A stretch of DNA of 64,000 nucleotides from an uncultured Clostridia bacterium (GTDB taxonomy: Bacteria; Bacillota; Clostridia; Oscillospirales; Acutalibacteraceae): positions 1 to 64,000 of the forward strand of contig CALHND010000013.1 in NCBI GenBank assembly GCA_938034875.1. The letters are read 5' to 3'. The translations under genes and the position numbers were made by a program. Below, in pieces: positions 25,665 through 34,475 of this stretch. Within the stretch, counting starts at the first letter, position 1. Each line of letters begins with the position of its first letter. The notes below the pieces were generated by a model. That model saw nothing but the letters and a program-made list of their open reading frames with translations. It ran no database searches and had not been told where the DNA came from.

Positions 25665-26594
25665 TCAGTCTCCTAAAATAGTTCCTTTTTCAATAGGTCT
25701 TCCCTTTAGCATTTGGGCGGCAGTCATTCTCTTTGAACCTTCAAGCTGGACATCGGTAAACTGTAGTCCATTTCCATCAGCAAAAGCTACGCATAACGTA
25801 TCGTCGGAATTTACTACTTCTCCGGCTTTTCCGCTAACGGCGCCAATTTTTTTTGCCGCAAATACCTTTAGCCGCTTACCACCAACAATAGTATAAGCAA
25901 TCGGCCACGGATTAAAACCTCTGATTCGGTTAAATGCAGTTTCAGCTGTTACCGAATAGTCGATTAAGGCCATTTCCTTGGAAATTATTTTTGCATAATT
26001 TGATTTTGTATCGTCTTGTTTTTTCGGTTCAATCTCGTTTTTTGACAATTTTTCAAGTGTAGAAACAATTAGCTTTGCTCCCATAGGTGCAAGTCGGTCA
26101 AATAACTCACCTGCTGTTTCGTTTTCGCCGATTTGGGTTTCTACCATTTCGAGCATGTCACCTGTATCAAGCCCTTCGTCCATTTGCATGGTGGTTACAC
26201 CTGTTGTTTTCTCTCCGTCGATAACAGCCCACTGAATTGGAGCGGCTCCACGATATTTAGGCAACAATGAACCATGAACGTTAACAAATCCAAGTGGTGG
26301 AATTTTTAGCATATCTGCGGGTATGATTTTGCCGTATGCAACGACAACAACACATTCCGGCGCAAGCTTTTGCATTAATGACAGCGCCTCTTCGGTTCGT
26401 ACAGAGGACGGCTGATAAACCTGAAGTCCATGCTCAAGCGCCGCAACCTTAACAGGCGGAGGTGTAAGTACCATCTTGCGACCTACCGGTTTATCAGGCT
26501 GCGTAAACACACCGACAATTTCATGCCCTTTTTCAATAAGCGCGTTTAAGCACGGCACGGCAAAATCGGGTGTTCCCATAAATACTAATTTCAT
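25665..26594 (-). CDS. fmt: Methionyl-tRNA formyltransferase
   Basis: Formylates initiator Met-tRNA using 10-formyl-THF. 309 residues. N-terminal MKLVFMGTPDFAVPCL, formyl-binding loop NVHGSLLPKYRGAAPIQWA (catalytic Asn, His), then the Asp in GLDTGDML. The C-terminal OB domain starts at about residue 208. The start at 26594 is the family's normal N-terminus, with GAGGGG upstream; a longer in-frame reading from 26648 is inside def. Confidence 0.97.
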   Translation of the reverse strand: MKLVFMGTPDFAVPCLNALIEKGHEIVGVFTQPDKPVGRKMVLTPPPVKVAALEHGLQVYQPSSVRTEEALSLMQKLAPECVVVVAYGKIIPADMLKIPPLGFVNVHGSLLPKYRGAAPIQWAVIDGEKTTGVTTMQMDEGLDTGDMLEMVETQIGENETAGELFDRLAPMGAKLIVSTLEKLSKNEIEPKKQDDTKSNYAKIISKEMALIDYSVTAETAFNRIRGFNPWPIAYTIVGGKRLKVFAAKKIGAVSGKAGEVVNSDDTLCVAFADGNGLQFTDVQLEGSKRMTAAQMLKGRPIEKGTILGD

Positions 26595-26598
26595 CTTT

Positions 26599-27051
26599 TT
26601 ACCCCTCATACGGGCGGATAACCTTTGTTGTAAAAAGTATTCCGTCAAGGTGATCTATTTCATGGCAAAAAGCTCGTGCCTTGAGCCCCTCACCCTTTAC
26701 ACGAAATTTTTTACCGTGTCTGTCATATGCTTCAACAATTACTGACATAGGACGGCTTGTAACTCCCCATGTGTTAGGGCAGGAAAGGCAACCTTCACCC
26801 TCCTCCTGTTTGCCCGATTTTCCGACAATTTTCGGATTTATCAGTTCAACCAGACCGTCGCCTGCATCAACTATACAAACACGGCGCAGTATACCAATCT
26901 GAACAGCGGCAAGTCCACATCCTTCGGCAAGACGCATTGTGTCTGCCATATCGTCAAGCAAAGTATGAAGCCTTGCATCGAATTTTTCAACAGGACGGCT
27001 AACTTTATTAAGCAATGGGTCACCCATTTTTACTATATTTCTAACTGCCAT
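26599..27051 (-). CDS. def: Peptide deformylase
   Basis: Iron enzyme that removes the N-formyl group from nascent proteins. 150 residues. All three motifs are present: GCGLAAVQIG, EGCLSCP (metal Cys) and HEIDHLDGIL (HExxH). ATG 27051 follows GAGGTG at good spacing. The order def-fmt pairs removal with addition of the formyl group. Confidence 0.97.
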   Translation of the reverse strand: MAVRNIVKMGDPLLNKVSRPVEKFDARLHTLLDDMADTMRLAEGCGLAAVQIGILRRVCIVDAGDGLVELINPKIVGKSGKQEEGEGCLSCPNTWGVTSRPMSVIVEAYDRHGKKFRVKGEGLKARAFCHEIDHLDGILFTTKVIRPYEG

Positions 27052-27072
27052 AAAACTCACCTCAAATTAAGT

Positions 27073-29523
27073 TTACATAATACTGTCCGGGTTTAGATCT
27101 GCGTATGCGGTCACATTTTTGTTACGTCTATCGCGTCCAAAATCGCGCAAAGCAGTTGATATAATTTTTCTGAAATCGGATGTATTCTTTGTTTTTATAA
27201 TTATTCTGTATCGGTACTTGCCACCTATGCGTGGAATTGAAGCGGAAGATGGACCGAGAATTATCATTTTTACATTAGGATAATTAAAATCATTAAGCGC
27301 TCTTATGCGATCAAAAAACGCTGTTGCCGATGCGCTGACTTCGTCCTTGTTTTCACCGACAAAACCAATCACACACAGCTCGCAATACGGTGGATAAATC
27401 ATGATTTTGCGTGTCATAATTTCCTGCTCATAAAATTTATCGTAATCCTGCTGTGCAGCAAGGTTAATTACTGTACTGTCGGGAGTAACCGTTTGTACAA
27501 GAGCGGTTCCTGCATTTTCACCACGGCCGGAGCGTCCAACCACCTGGGTAAGAAGCGAAAATGCCCGTTCATAACAACGGAAGTCATCAGAGTAAAGCAA
27601 ACCATCTGCACCAAGCACTCCAACTAGCGTTACATTGCTGAAATCGAGTCCTTTTGCGACCATTTGTGTGCCGAGCATGATGTCATATTTTCGGTCTCCG
27701 AAATCGCTCAGCATCCGTTCAAACGATGAGCGTGCCATTGTGCTGTCGGCATCAACTCGCAATATTCGTGCATTAGGAAGATACATTTGAAGTTCCTGTT
27801 CAATTCGCTGCGTGCCTGCACCTGAATAACGAACGTGCTCATTGCCGCAATTAGCACATTTTTCGGTAAACGTTTGAGAGTAACCGCAGTAATGGCACAT
27901 CAGTCGGTTATTTGCCGAGTGATAGGTAAGCGAAATGCTGCAATTAGGACATGACGCTACTTCTCCGCATCCACCGCACGAAACAAATGTATTATGTCCG
28001 CGACGGTTGAGCAGTATTATTGATTGCTTACCGTTTTCAATGTTCTCCTGCAAACGTTCGACAAGTGCACGACTTAACATAGACTTGTTTCCCGACTGAA
28101 TTTCGGCATTCATATCAACCGTTTCAACAGTCGGAAGTTTTGCATTTCCATATCTTTTGGTAAGTTTACATAATTCGTATCGCCCGTTTACCGCGGCGGT
28201 ATAAGTTTCAACAGAAGGCGTAGCAGACGCAAGCACCAACAGCGCTTTATTTTCAGCACAACGGAAACGCGCAGCGTCACGGGCATGAAAACGCGGTGTT
28301 GACTCCGATTTGTATGTATGCTCCTGTTCTTCATCTATAATAATTAATCCGATATTATCAAGCGGAGCAAACACAGCCGAACGAGTGCCTATTGCGACTA
28401 CAGCCTCGCCTCTTTTTACACGTTTCCACTCGTCCATTCGCTGTCCCATTGACATCGCAGAATGGAAAACAGCTACCTTTCCACCGTATCGGTTGTGAAA
28501 AAGTGAAAGCGTTTGCGGTGTAAGAGAAATTTCGGGCACCATTACGATAGCCTGTTTACCGGATGCGGTTACCTCGTCAACAAGATGCAAAAAAACCTGC
28601 GTTTTTCCGCTACCCGTAACTCCGTAAAGCAGTGCTGCACCGCCTTTACCCGATTTGTAAATACGCATCAGTTTTTCAGAGGCAGCTTGTTGCTCCTCGG
28701 TTAGTATAATTTCACGCCTGTCTTCAGGGCGGTCGGTGTCAAGAAAAGTTCTGTAAACCTCTTCGTCAAAATATTCGACTATTCCCTTTCGCTCAAGTGC
28801 TGCAATAACAGCCACGGTAACGCCTGCAAAGTAACAAATTTCCTTTACCGACGCTGCACCGCTCATCTTGAGTATTTCAACTACGTCTGCCTGCTTTTTA
28901 GTAAGTTTTAAACTTTCATCCCAGTTTTCTGACAAACGAGCCATTTTTACAGTTGCATCACCCATACGGCGAATGGCATCGTCATATCTGCTGATGATCC
29001 CCGCTTCTGTCATTTTCTCAAGCAACGTACTGTCGGCGGCAAGACCTAAAATGTCAAGCAGTCTATCTTTTTCAACTTGTGCACCCGATTGGCGCAAATA
29101 CTGAACAACACGCTGCTCATCGTCGTTAAGATTTGCAGTTTGTTCATCAGATAAATCGCAAAGACGGTAGCCGCTGACCATTTGCATATTTATACCGGCA
29201 GGTATCATCAAATGGAAAACATCAAAATAGGTGGAAAAAGTGCGCTCCTTAAGCCATACGGCAAGTCGCAGCATTTCCCCCGAAAGAAGCGGTTCACTAT
29301 CTATAACAGAATTAATTGGCTTTAATTTTCCAAAGTCGGTTGTTGTGTCAACCGACAAAATCATTCCCTGGCGTTTGCGGTTACCTGTGCCAAAAGGTAC
29401 GAGAACGCGGCAACCGGGCTTTGCTGAGGATACCATATCAAATGGCACAAGATAGTCGTATGGCTTGTCAAAATGATATGCCGTACGGTCAATCGCTATA
29501 TGCGCGACCATTGCACTCCTCAT
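27073..29523 (-). CDS. priA: Primosomal replication-restart helicase PriA
   Basis: 3'-5' DNA helicase that reloads the replisome at stalled forks. 816 residues. N-terminal 3'BD, a winged-helix part, helicase motifs GVTGSGKTQVFLH (Walker A), DEEQEHTYKSE (DEAH-type box) and SATPSVET. Eight zinc cysteines occur in two clusters between about residue 530 and 575 (CGGCGEVASCPNC; CHYCGY...CANC). GGAGGTGG lies before the ATG. Confidence 0.97.
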   Translation of the reverse strand: MRSAMVAHIAIDRTAYHFDKPYDYLVPFDMVSSAKPGCRVLVPFGTGNRKRQGMILSVDTTTDFGKLKPINSVIDSEPLLSGEMLRLAVWLKERTFSTYFDVFHLMIPAGINMQMVSGYRLCDLSDEQTANLNDDEQRVVQYLRQSGAQVEKDRLLDILGLAADSTLLEKMTEAGIISRYDDAIRRMGDATVKMARLSENWDESLKLTKKQADVVEILKMSGAASVKEICYFAGVTVAVIAALERKGIVEYFDEEVYRTFLDTDRPEDRREIILTEEQQAASEKLMRIYKSGKGGAALLYGVTGSGKTQVFLHLVDEVTASGKQAIVMVPEISLTPQTLSLFHNRYGGKVAVFHSAMSMGQRMDEWKRVKRGEAVVAIGTRSAVFAPLDNIGLIIIDEEQEHTYKSESTPRFHARDAARFRCAENKALLVLASATPSVETYTAAVNGRYELCKLTKRYGNAKLPTVETVDMNAEIQSGNKSMLSRALVERLQENIENGKQSIILLNRRGHNTFVSCGGCGEVASCPNCSISLTYHSANNRLMCHYCGYSQTFTEKCANCGNEHVRYSGAGTQRIEQELQMYLPNARILRVDADSTMARSSFERMLSDFGDRKYDIMLGTQMVAKGLDFSNVTLVGVLGADGLLYSDDFRCYERAFSLLTQVVGRSGRGENAGTALVQTVTPDSTVINLAAQQDYDKFYEQEIMTRKIMIYPPYCELCVIGFVGENKDEVSASATAFFDRIRALNDFNYPNVKMIILGPSSASIPRIGGKYRYRIIIKTKNTSDFRKIISTALRDFGRDRRNKNVTAYADLNPDSIM

Positions 29524-29559
29524 GACAAGCCACCTCCGTTTTTATGTGTAATAAATTAA

Positions 29560-29739
29560 TTAAAATTCTTTTTCCTCTGCGAGCTGGTCAATTGCCAAGC
29601 TGACCGTTTTCTCAATCAAAATTTCATGCTCTTTTTCGGCTTTTTGAGCAATTTCGCGTGCCTTATCAGCTACATCATGAACGAGCTGATAACGATTTTC
29701 ATAGCTATTAATAAGTTTTCCGATTGCAGGATTTAACAT
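29560..29739 (-). CDS. rpoZ: RNA polymerase omega subunit
   Basis: A 59-residue protein found by reading the priA-gmk gap. It begins MLNPAIGKLINSYENRYQLV and contains the omega core VADKAREIAQKAEKE followed by KTVSLAIDQLAEEK, the helix that wraps the beta-prime C-terminus. Length is close to short Firmicutes omegas. GAGGTG lies 8 bases before the ATG. The position gmk-rpoZ-priA is the same as in Bacillus, although the coaBC gene usually between rpoZ and priA is absent. Confidence 0.93.
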   Translation of the reverse strand: MLNPAIGKLINSYENRYQLVHDVADKAREIAQKAEKEHEILIEKTVSLAIDQLAEEKEF

Positions 29740-29751
29740 TTTTAATGCACC

Positions 29752-30315
29752 TCATATGTTTTTTATATTATTAATGATATTATATAATTCGTCCACGGCA
29801 TTTTCAAGAACTCCGTTGACCACAATATAATCATATTCATTACTACGAGAAATTTCACTTTTTGCTTGATCAATGCGTTTTTTTACAACTTCTGCAGGCT
29901 CTGTTCCTCGTCCGGACAGTCGGTGTTCAAGTTCCTCCATTGACGGCGGCATAATGAAAACGCTCTTTATTCCGGGCATATTTTTGCGAACGTTTTCTGC
30001 TCCGTTTACATCAATTTCAAGTATAATTACATCTCCGTTTTCAATTGCGTCAATAACCGGCTTTTTCGGAGTTCCGTAATAATTACCCAAATATAAATTA
30101 TACTCTAAAAACTCGTTATTTTCAATCATTTGCTCAAAAGTCTCACAAGAAACAAAATTATACTTGCAATCCTCTTCTGCATTACCTCGTTTAGGACGGG
30201 TAACGGTAGAAATTGAAAATTTTATTTCCGGATACTTTTCTAACAAGGAACGAAGCATAGTATCCTTGCCACTTCCTGATGGGCCGGAAACAATAAGTGC
30301 AATTCCTTTAACCAT
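29752..30315 (-). CDS. gmk: Guanylate kinase
   Basis: Phosphorylates GMP to GDP. 187 residues. P-loop SGPSGSGKDTML near the N-terminus, GMP-binding STVTRPKRGNAEEDCKYNFV (split into STVTRPKRG and DCKYNFV here), lid RGTEPAEVVKKR. The P-loop has Asp (GSGKDT) where most have Ser/Thr at the second position. The start at 30315 follows GAGGAGGG and overlaps the remA stop by 8 bp; a longer reading from 30357 lies inside remA. Confidence 0.95.
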   Translation of the reverse strand: MVKGIALIVSGPSGSGKDTMLRSLLEKYPEIKFSISTVTRPKRGNAEEDCKYNFVSCETFEQMIENNEFLEYNLYLGNYYGTPKKPVIDAIENGDVIILEIDVNGAENVRKNMPGIKSVFIMPPSMEELEHRLSGRGTEPAEVVKKRIDQAKSEISRSNEYDYIVVNGVLENAVDELYNIINNIKNI

Positions 30316-30583
30316 TTTCACCCTCCTCATCTTCGTTGTAGTCATCATCGTATTCACTCATACGATTTGTAACCGTTTCGCACTGCAAATATGACAAAAT
30401 GATATGGTCGCTGTCTGTAATAATTACAGCTCGCGTGCGGCGTCCGTGCGTTGCATCAATAAGCACGCCGCGCTCCTTTGCATCCTGGATAATGCGTTTA
30501 ATGGGGGCCGATTCAGGTGACACTATAGCAATCATTCTATTAGCGGCTACCATGTTACCAAAGCCGATATTAACAAGTTTCAT
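30308..30583 (-). CDS. remA: RemA-family (DUF370) DNA-binding regulator
   Basis: 91-residue protein of the RemA/YlzA family, which in Bacillus activates biofilm matrix and osmoprotection genes as a ring-forming DNA binder. The core is MKLVNIGFGNMVAANR, then RRTRAVIITDSDHIILS. An acidic C-terminal tail (EYDDDYNEDEEGENG) extends it by a few residues beyond the Bacillus protein. It lies between yicC and gmk as in Bacillus. Confidence 0.93.
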   Translation of the reverse strand: MKLVNIGFGNMVAANRMIAIVSPESAPIKRIIQDAKERGVLIDATHGRRTRAVIITDSDHIILSYLQCETVTNRMSEYDDDYNEDEEGENG

Positions 30584-30595
30584 AAAAAAACCGCC

Positions 30596-31474
30596 TTACT
30601 CAATATTCTGAACCTGCTCACGTATTTTCTCGATTTCAGCCTTAATATCAACTACTGTGTGGGCAATTTCGATATCCTGAGCCTTAGATCCGATAGTGTT
30701 TGTTTCCCTGTTCATTTCCTGTACGATAAAGTCCAGCTTTCGTCCGACAGCTATATCAGATTTCAGCATTTCGTTAAGCTGCTTAATGTGGCTGCGCAAA
30801 CGTACAGTTTCCTCTGCGACAGCAATTTTATCAGCAAAAATAGCAGTTTCGGTCAGCAGTCTTGACTCATCAATCGATGTATCACCGATCAATTCTCTTA
30901 TTCTTGCTTCAAGCTTATCACGATATGCCTTCAACGTTTCTGGAGAACGCTCCTCAATAAATTCAATTTTTTTCAGAATGATTGCTACACGTTCTGTAAC
31001 ATCATCATATAGCTTCTTGCCTTCAACTGTGCGCATATTAACAAATCCATTTATTGCAGCTTCAGTTGCTTTTTCTACAACCGACCACACGGCATCCTCG
31101 TCAAGCGCGTCTTTTTTTACATTAAACAGGTCGGGAAAACGAGCCAATGTTACTGCCGATAAATCCCCGTTTATTCCGTATGTGTCTGACAATTCCTTTA
31201 TTGCTTTAACATACCCTGCAGCAAGAGAATGATTGATTTCTACTGCAATATCATCTCCTGAAGTAACAACAACTGTCAGAAACAAATCAACCTTGCCTCG
31301 TGAAATGCGTTGCTGACAAAAATTTTTCAGCTTGTCCTCAAGAAAGGCGTAGCCCCGTGGCACGCGTGAAGAAAATTCAAAGTATCTATGATTTACGGAG
31401 CGTAGCTCAACAACTACCGAAACATTATCCGCAGCTGCCTCTCCTCTGCCATATCCTGTCATACTGCTAATCAT
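30596..31474 (-). CDS. yicC: YicC/YloC-family endoribonuclease
   Basis: 292-residue protein with the family N-terminus MISSMTGYGRGEA and C-terminal DUF1732 domain (KLDFIVQEMNRETNTIGSKA). Members cleave RNA; Bacillus YloC and E. coli YicC have shown endoribonuclease activity. I use the ATG at 31474 because family members start with this sequence; an ATG at 31486 would add four residues and has an AAAG site close by. First gene of the long run to spoVM. Confidence 0.92.
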   Translation of the reverse strand: MISSMTGYGRGEAAADNVSVVVELRSVNHRYFEFSSRVPRGYAFLEDKLKNFCQQRISRGKVDLFLTVVVTSGDDIAVEINHSLAAGYVKAIKELSDTYGINGDLSAVTLARFPDLFNVKKDALDEDAVWSVVEKATEAAINGFVNMRTVEGKKLYDDVTERVAIILKKIEFIEERSPETLKAYRDKLEARIRELIGDTSIDESRLLTETAIFADKIAVAEETVRLRSHIKQLNEMLKSDIAVGRKLDFIVQEMNRETNTIGSKAQDIEIAHTVVDIKAEIEKIREQVQNIE

Positions 31475-31517
31475 TTTATACATCATTCACTTTCAATCAT
31501 AATCCTATAATTAATTA

Positions 31518-31547
31518 ATATTATCAAATCTTACTATACTTTGTCAA
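31518..31547 (-). promoter_or_regulatory. Sigma-A promoter of the yicC-remA-gmk run
   Basis: Minus-strand TTGACA (31542-31547), 18-bp spacer, TAATAT (31518-31523). Confidence 0.65.
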
Positions 31548-31566
31548 TAAGTTAATAACAATTATG

Positions 31567-31587
31567 TAGGGAGATATTTAAATCTCC
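31567..31587 (-). terminator. Weak hairpin after the 4-TM protein gene
   Basis: GGGAGAT and ATCTCCC pair around an AT-rich loop 12 bp after the stop codon. There is no proper T-run, so termination is uncertain. Confidence 0.35.
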
Positions 31588-31598
31588 CCCTGCTTTAG

Positions 31599-32063
31599 TT
31601 AGCAGTCACATTGTTCACTTAAATAGCAGTTTATCAGTCTGACAAACGTTATTAGTGTAGCAACTAAGAAAAACGAAACCAAAGCAACAAACGCAACTAT
31701 AAGCGGGAAAAATCCCGAGAAAACTACAGCAGTTGCGATTAAACCAACGAAAAGCAGGATGCCTGCATATACAAGCAATTCAAGCCCATATCGGCAAATG
31801 CAGCTTATATCACAGCAACACATATCATCATTATTACCGACGAACAAATTTGTGCGTTCGCACGGTTTTGATGATCGTTTTCTGCTAAAAGCAGCAATGA
31901 AGCCGATTGCAAGCAATGCTAATATAGCAAAAGCAACCGCAATAACCATAAATGGAAATACGTCTGCCAGTATACCAAAAACAAAAAGCACTGTCGGCAC
32001 AGCAGCAGCAACCAAAGCAAAAAGAATTGTAGACCAGTGTATTACTCTATTATTACAACACAT
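31599..32063 (-). CDS. Cys-rich four-helix membrane protein, unknown
   Basis: 154 residues. Four hydrophobic segments (about 11-33, 36-58, 96-115 and 118-142) form two hairpins separated by a cytoplasmic or periplasmic loop rich in cysteine (DMCCCDISCICRYG). More cysteines are at both ends (MCCNN, SEQCDC). I know no named family; similar Cys-rich membrane proteins occur in clostridial sporulation gene sets. AAGGAG precedes the ATG. Its leader carries a perfect 20-bp palindrome. Confidence 0.65.
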   Translation of the reverse strand: MCCNNRVIHWSTILFALVAAAVPTVLFVFGILADVFPFMVIAVAFAILALLAIGFIAAFSRKRSSKPCERTNLFVGNNDDMCCCDISCICRYGLELLVYAGILLFVGLIATAVVFSGFFPLIVAFVALVSFFLVATLITFVRLINCYLSEQCDC

Positions 32064-32087
32064 AGTATTGTCTCCTTGAAATAAAGA

Positions 32088-32107
32088 ATTGATGTCCGGA
32101 CATCAAT
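32088..32107. repeat. Perfect 20-bp palindrome in the leader of the 4-TM protein gene
   Basis: ATTGATGTCCGGACATCAAT lies 25 bp before the start codon of the gene at 31599-32063. It has the size and symmetry of an operator for a dimeric regulator. A TTGACA lies just upstream on the minus strand (32117-32122), but no clear -10 at the right distance. Confidence 0.7.
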
Positions 32108-32120
32108 ACATAATATGTCA

Positions 32121-32164
32121 AAATAAACAGTGCGTGACCACTTTGGACACGCACTGTTTATTTA
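32121..32164. terminator. Intrinsic terminator after the AI-2E-family gene
   Basis: AAATAAACAGTGCGTG and CACGCACTGTTTATTT form a 16-bp stem that overlaps the stop codon of the gene at 32162-33382. Confidence 0.8.
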
Positions 32165-33382
32165 TTCAGCTAACACACTTTCGGATATTTGATCTACATC
32201 CTCATAATAATCTGTATTAATAGGCATTTTTTTCTTTTTGAGCGATTTATTTACTAACTCAACTATAATATCATATACCACCGCAAACGCCGGAACACCG
32301 ATTATCATTCCGGTAATGCCGAACAATCCTCCTCCGACAGTAATTGCAAAAATTACCCAAAAGCTGGACAATCCCGTTGATTCACCCAGAACCTTCGGTC
32401 CAATTATATTTCCGTCAATCTGCTGAAGAACAATTATTATTATTACAAAAATCAGTGCCTTAACCGGACTGTCCAGAAGAATAATAAGTGTACTTGGAAT
32501 TGCACCGATGAACGGTCCAAAAACAGGAATAATATCGGTTGCACCGACAATTACACTGATAAGCAAGGGGTACGGCAAGTCGAAAATAAGCATTACAATA
32601 AAATTGATAATTCCAACAATCAGCGAATTAAGAAGCTTACCGGAAAGAAATCCGCCAAAAACCTCATGCGAATGTCGGGCCGTTTTGAATATTGCATTGA
32701 CAGTGTTTTTTCTTTTAAAAACAGCACAAACAACTTTTTTTGTCGCTCCAATAAAATATTCTTTGCGATACAAGAAATAAATACAAATAATAAATCCGAT
32801 AAAAAAGTCAGTAACAAACCCAACTGCTCCTAATACACCTGAAGCAACCATGGGCGCCCACTGATTTACCAAAGTGGCAAGATCGTTTTTGATCCAGCTG
32901 CTGATATAATTTGACACGCCCTTTACCAGCGTATCGGAGCCCATATAATCGTTTACTGTTGCGGCGATTTTTTCTGACAGTGCGGTAATTTCATCAGGTA
33001 GCGTTACAACCAATCCTGCGATGCTCTTATATAGTTCAGGAATGACCATATACCCAAGAAAAACTAATACAGCAAGGGCAGTAGTCATTGTTAAAAACAG
33101 CCCGAATGCACGAGACAGTTTTTTAGCTAACTTATCCTTGCAGTTAAGTTTTAAAAAAAGCTTACCTAGCAACCTGTCAAAGAACATCATAACAGGATTG
33201 AGCAAATACGCAATAACTAACCCAACGATAACCGGTGACAGCACTGAAATTATTGTATTAAGTGCGCCAATTATTGTTCGCATATACAAAAGTGTAAAAA
33301 ACAGCAAAATAGCTGCTGCTATGACTAAAAATGAATAAAAATACTTTTTAAAGTAAACATTTTTATCATTTTGAGGTATCAT
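32162..33382 (-). CDS. AI-2E/PerM-family transporter
   Basis: 406-residue membrane protein with about eight helices. The family's central soluble part and signature GFVTDFFIGFIICIYFLYRK and GPFIGAIPSTLIILL are recognisable. DGNIIGPKVLGESTGLSSFW is the most conserved family segment. Members include YtvI-type transporters linked to Na+/H+ antiport, and export of autoinducer-2 in E. coli TqsA; the substrate here is unknown. GGGGG lies upstream of the ATG. Single gene. Confidence 0.88.
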   Translation of the reverse strand: MIPQNDKNVYFKKYFYSFLVIAAAILLFFTLLYMRTIIGALNTIISVLSPVIVGLVIAYLLNPVMMFFDRLLGKLFLKLNCKDKLAKKLSRAFGLFLTMTTALAVLVFLGYMVIPELYKSIAGLVVTLPDEITALSEKIAATVNDYMGSDTLVKGVSNYISSWIKNDLATLVNQWAPMVASGVLGAVGFVTDFFIGFIICIYFLYRKEYFIGATKKVVCAVFKRKNTVNAIFKTARHSHEVFGGFLSGKLLNSLIVGIINFIVMLIFDLPYPLLISVIVGATDIIPVFGPFIGAIPSTLIILLDSPVKALIFVIIIIVLQQIDGNIIGPKVLGESTGLSSFWVIFAITVGGGLFGITGMIIGVPAFAVVYDIIVELVNKSLKKKKMPINTDYYEDVDQISESVLAE

Positions 33383-33447
33383 TTATCCCGCCCCCTGAAA
33401 TTTGATAAAAGCATTATATCATAAAAAAACAAAGTTGTATATTTATT

Positions 33448-33476
33448 TTGAAATTTTCCTTAATTTATGATAAAAT
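33448..33476 (+). promoter_or_regulatory. Sigma-A promoter of dusB-DUF2461-rnhA
   Basis: TTGAAA (33448-33453), 17-bp spacer, TAAAAT (33471-33476). Confidence 0.7.
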
Positions 33477-33497
33477 ATTAAATAAAGAGGTGAGACT

Positions 33498-34475
33498 GTG
33501 AAAATAGGCAATTTTGAAACAGATAGTTTTGCAGCACTTGCTCCTATGGCAGGGGTTGCCGACCGCAGTTTTCGTCGTTTATGCCGTGAATTTGGTGCAG
33601 CATATACGGTTAGCGAGCTTATAAGCTCTAAAGCGGTTAGCTTAAATGATAAAAAATCCATCGGTATGATGAATATGACCGACAATGAACGCCCCGTTGG
33701 GCTTCAGCTATTCGGCAGCGAGCCGGAAATAATGGCTTGCGCCGCTGTTAGCGGTATGCAGTTTCATCCCGATTTTATTGATATTAATATGGGTTGTCCT
33801 GCTCCAAAAGTTGCAGGAAACGGTGGCGGCTCTGCTTTGATGAAAAATCCAAAGCTTGCTCAAGATATTGTAAAGGCAGTATGTAATGCTGTGGATATAC
33901 CCGTAACGGTTAAAATACGTGCAGGATGGGACAATGACAGCATAAATGCTGTTGAAATTGCAAAACGGTGTGAAGACGCCGGTGCACAAATTATCACAGT
34001 TCACGGAAGAACTCGACAGCAGATGTATGCGCCGCCCGTAAACATGGATATAATAAGAGATGTTAAACGGGCTGTCAGCATCCCCGTTGTAGGAAACGGT
34101 GATATTTTTTGCGCAAAGGATGCCGCAAATATGTATGAATACACCGGTTGCGATTTTGTAATGGTTGGCAGAGGCGCTATGGGTGCTCCGTGGATATTCA
34201 GACAAATAAACGCGTGGATGTACGATGGCATTACTGTCCCCGATCCTCCCCTTAGTGAAAGAATGCGTGTGCTTATGAAACAAGCCGCTCTGACCGTAGA
34301 GGACAAGGGTGAGCGTAACGCAATGCGCGAAATGCGAAAGCATGCTGCGTGGTATATGAAGGGTGTACGCGGTGCTGCTGCTTATCGAAATGACTGTGGA
34401 CAGCTTACAACGCTGGAACAGTTATATGAGCTGTGCTTCAGAGTTTGCAGGGAGAATGACGAAAATGAATTTTAA
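33498..34475 (+). CDS. dusB: tRNA-dihydrouridine synthase, DusB/NifR3 type
   Basis: Flavoenzyme that reduces uridine in tRNA D-loops. 325 residues, TIM barrel then helical domain. Active-site cysteine in NMGCPAPKVAGNGGGSALM, FMN-binding AGWDNDS and VHGRTRQQMY, and GNGDIF...GCDFVMVGRGAMGAPW. The start is GTG with GAGGTG upstream. Its 3' end overlaps the next gene by 11 bp. Confidence 0.94.
   Translation: MKIGNFETDSFAALAPMAGVADRSFRRLCREFGAAYTVSELISSKAVSLNDKKSIGMMNMTDNERPVGLQLFGSEPEIMACAAVSGMQFHPDFIDINMGCPAPKVAGNGGGSALMKNPKLAQDIVKAVCNAVDIPVTVKIRAGWDNDSINAVEIAKRCEDAGAQIITVHGRTRQQMYAPPVNMDIIRDVKRAVSIPVVGNGDIFCAKDAANMYEYTGCDFVMVGRGAMGAPWIFRQINAWMYDGITVPDPPLSERMRVLMKQAALTVEDKGERNAMREMRKHAAWYMKGVRGAAAYRNDCGQLTTLEQLYELCFRVCRENDENEF

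Noticed and set aside
33708..34343. Long minus-strand reading frame (211 codons) opposite dusB
   Set aside because: Antisense shadow of a clear dusB gene; the translation shows no domain and no ribosome site.
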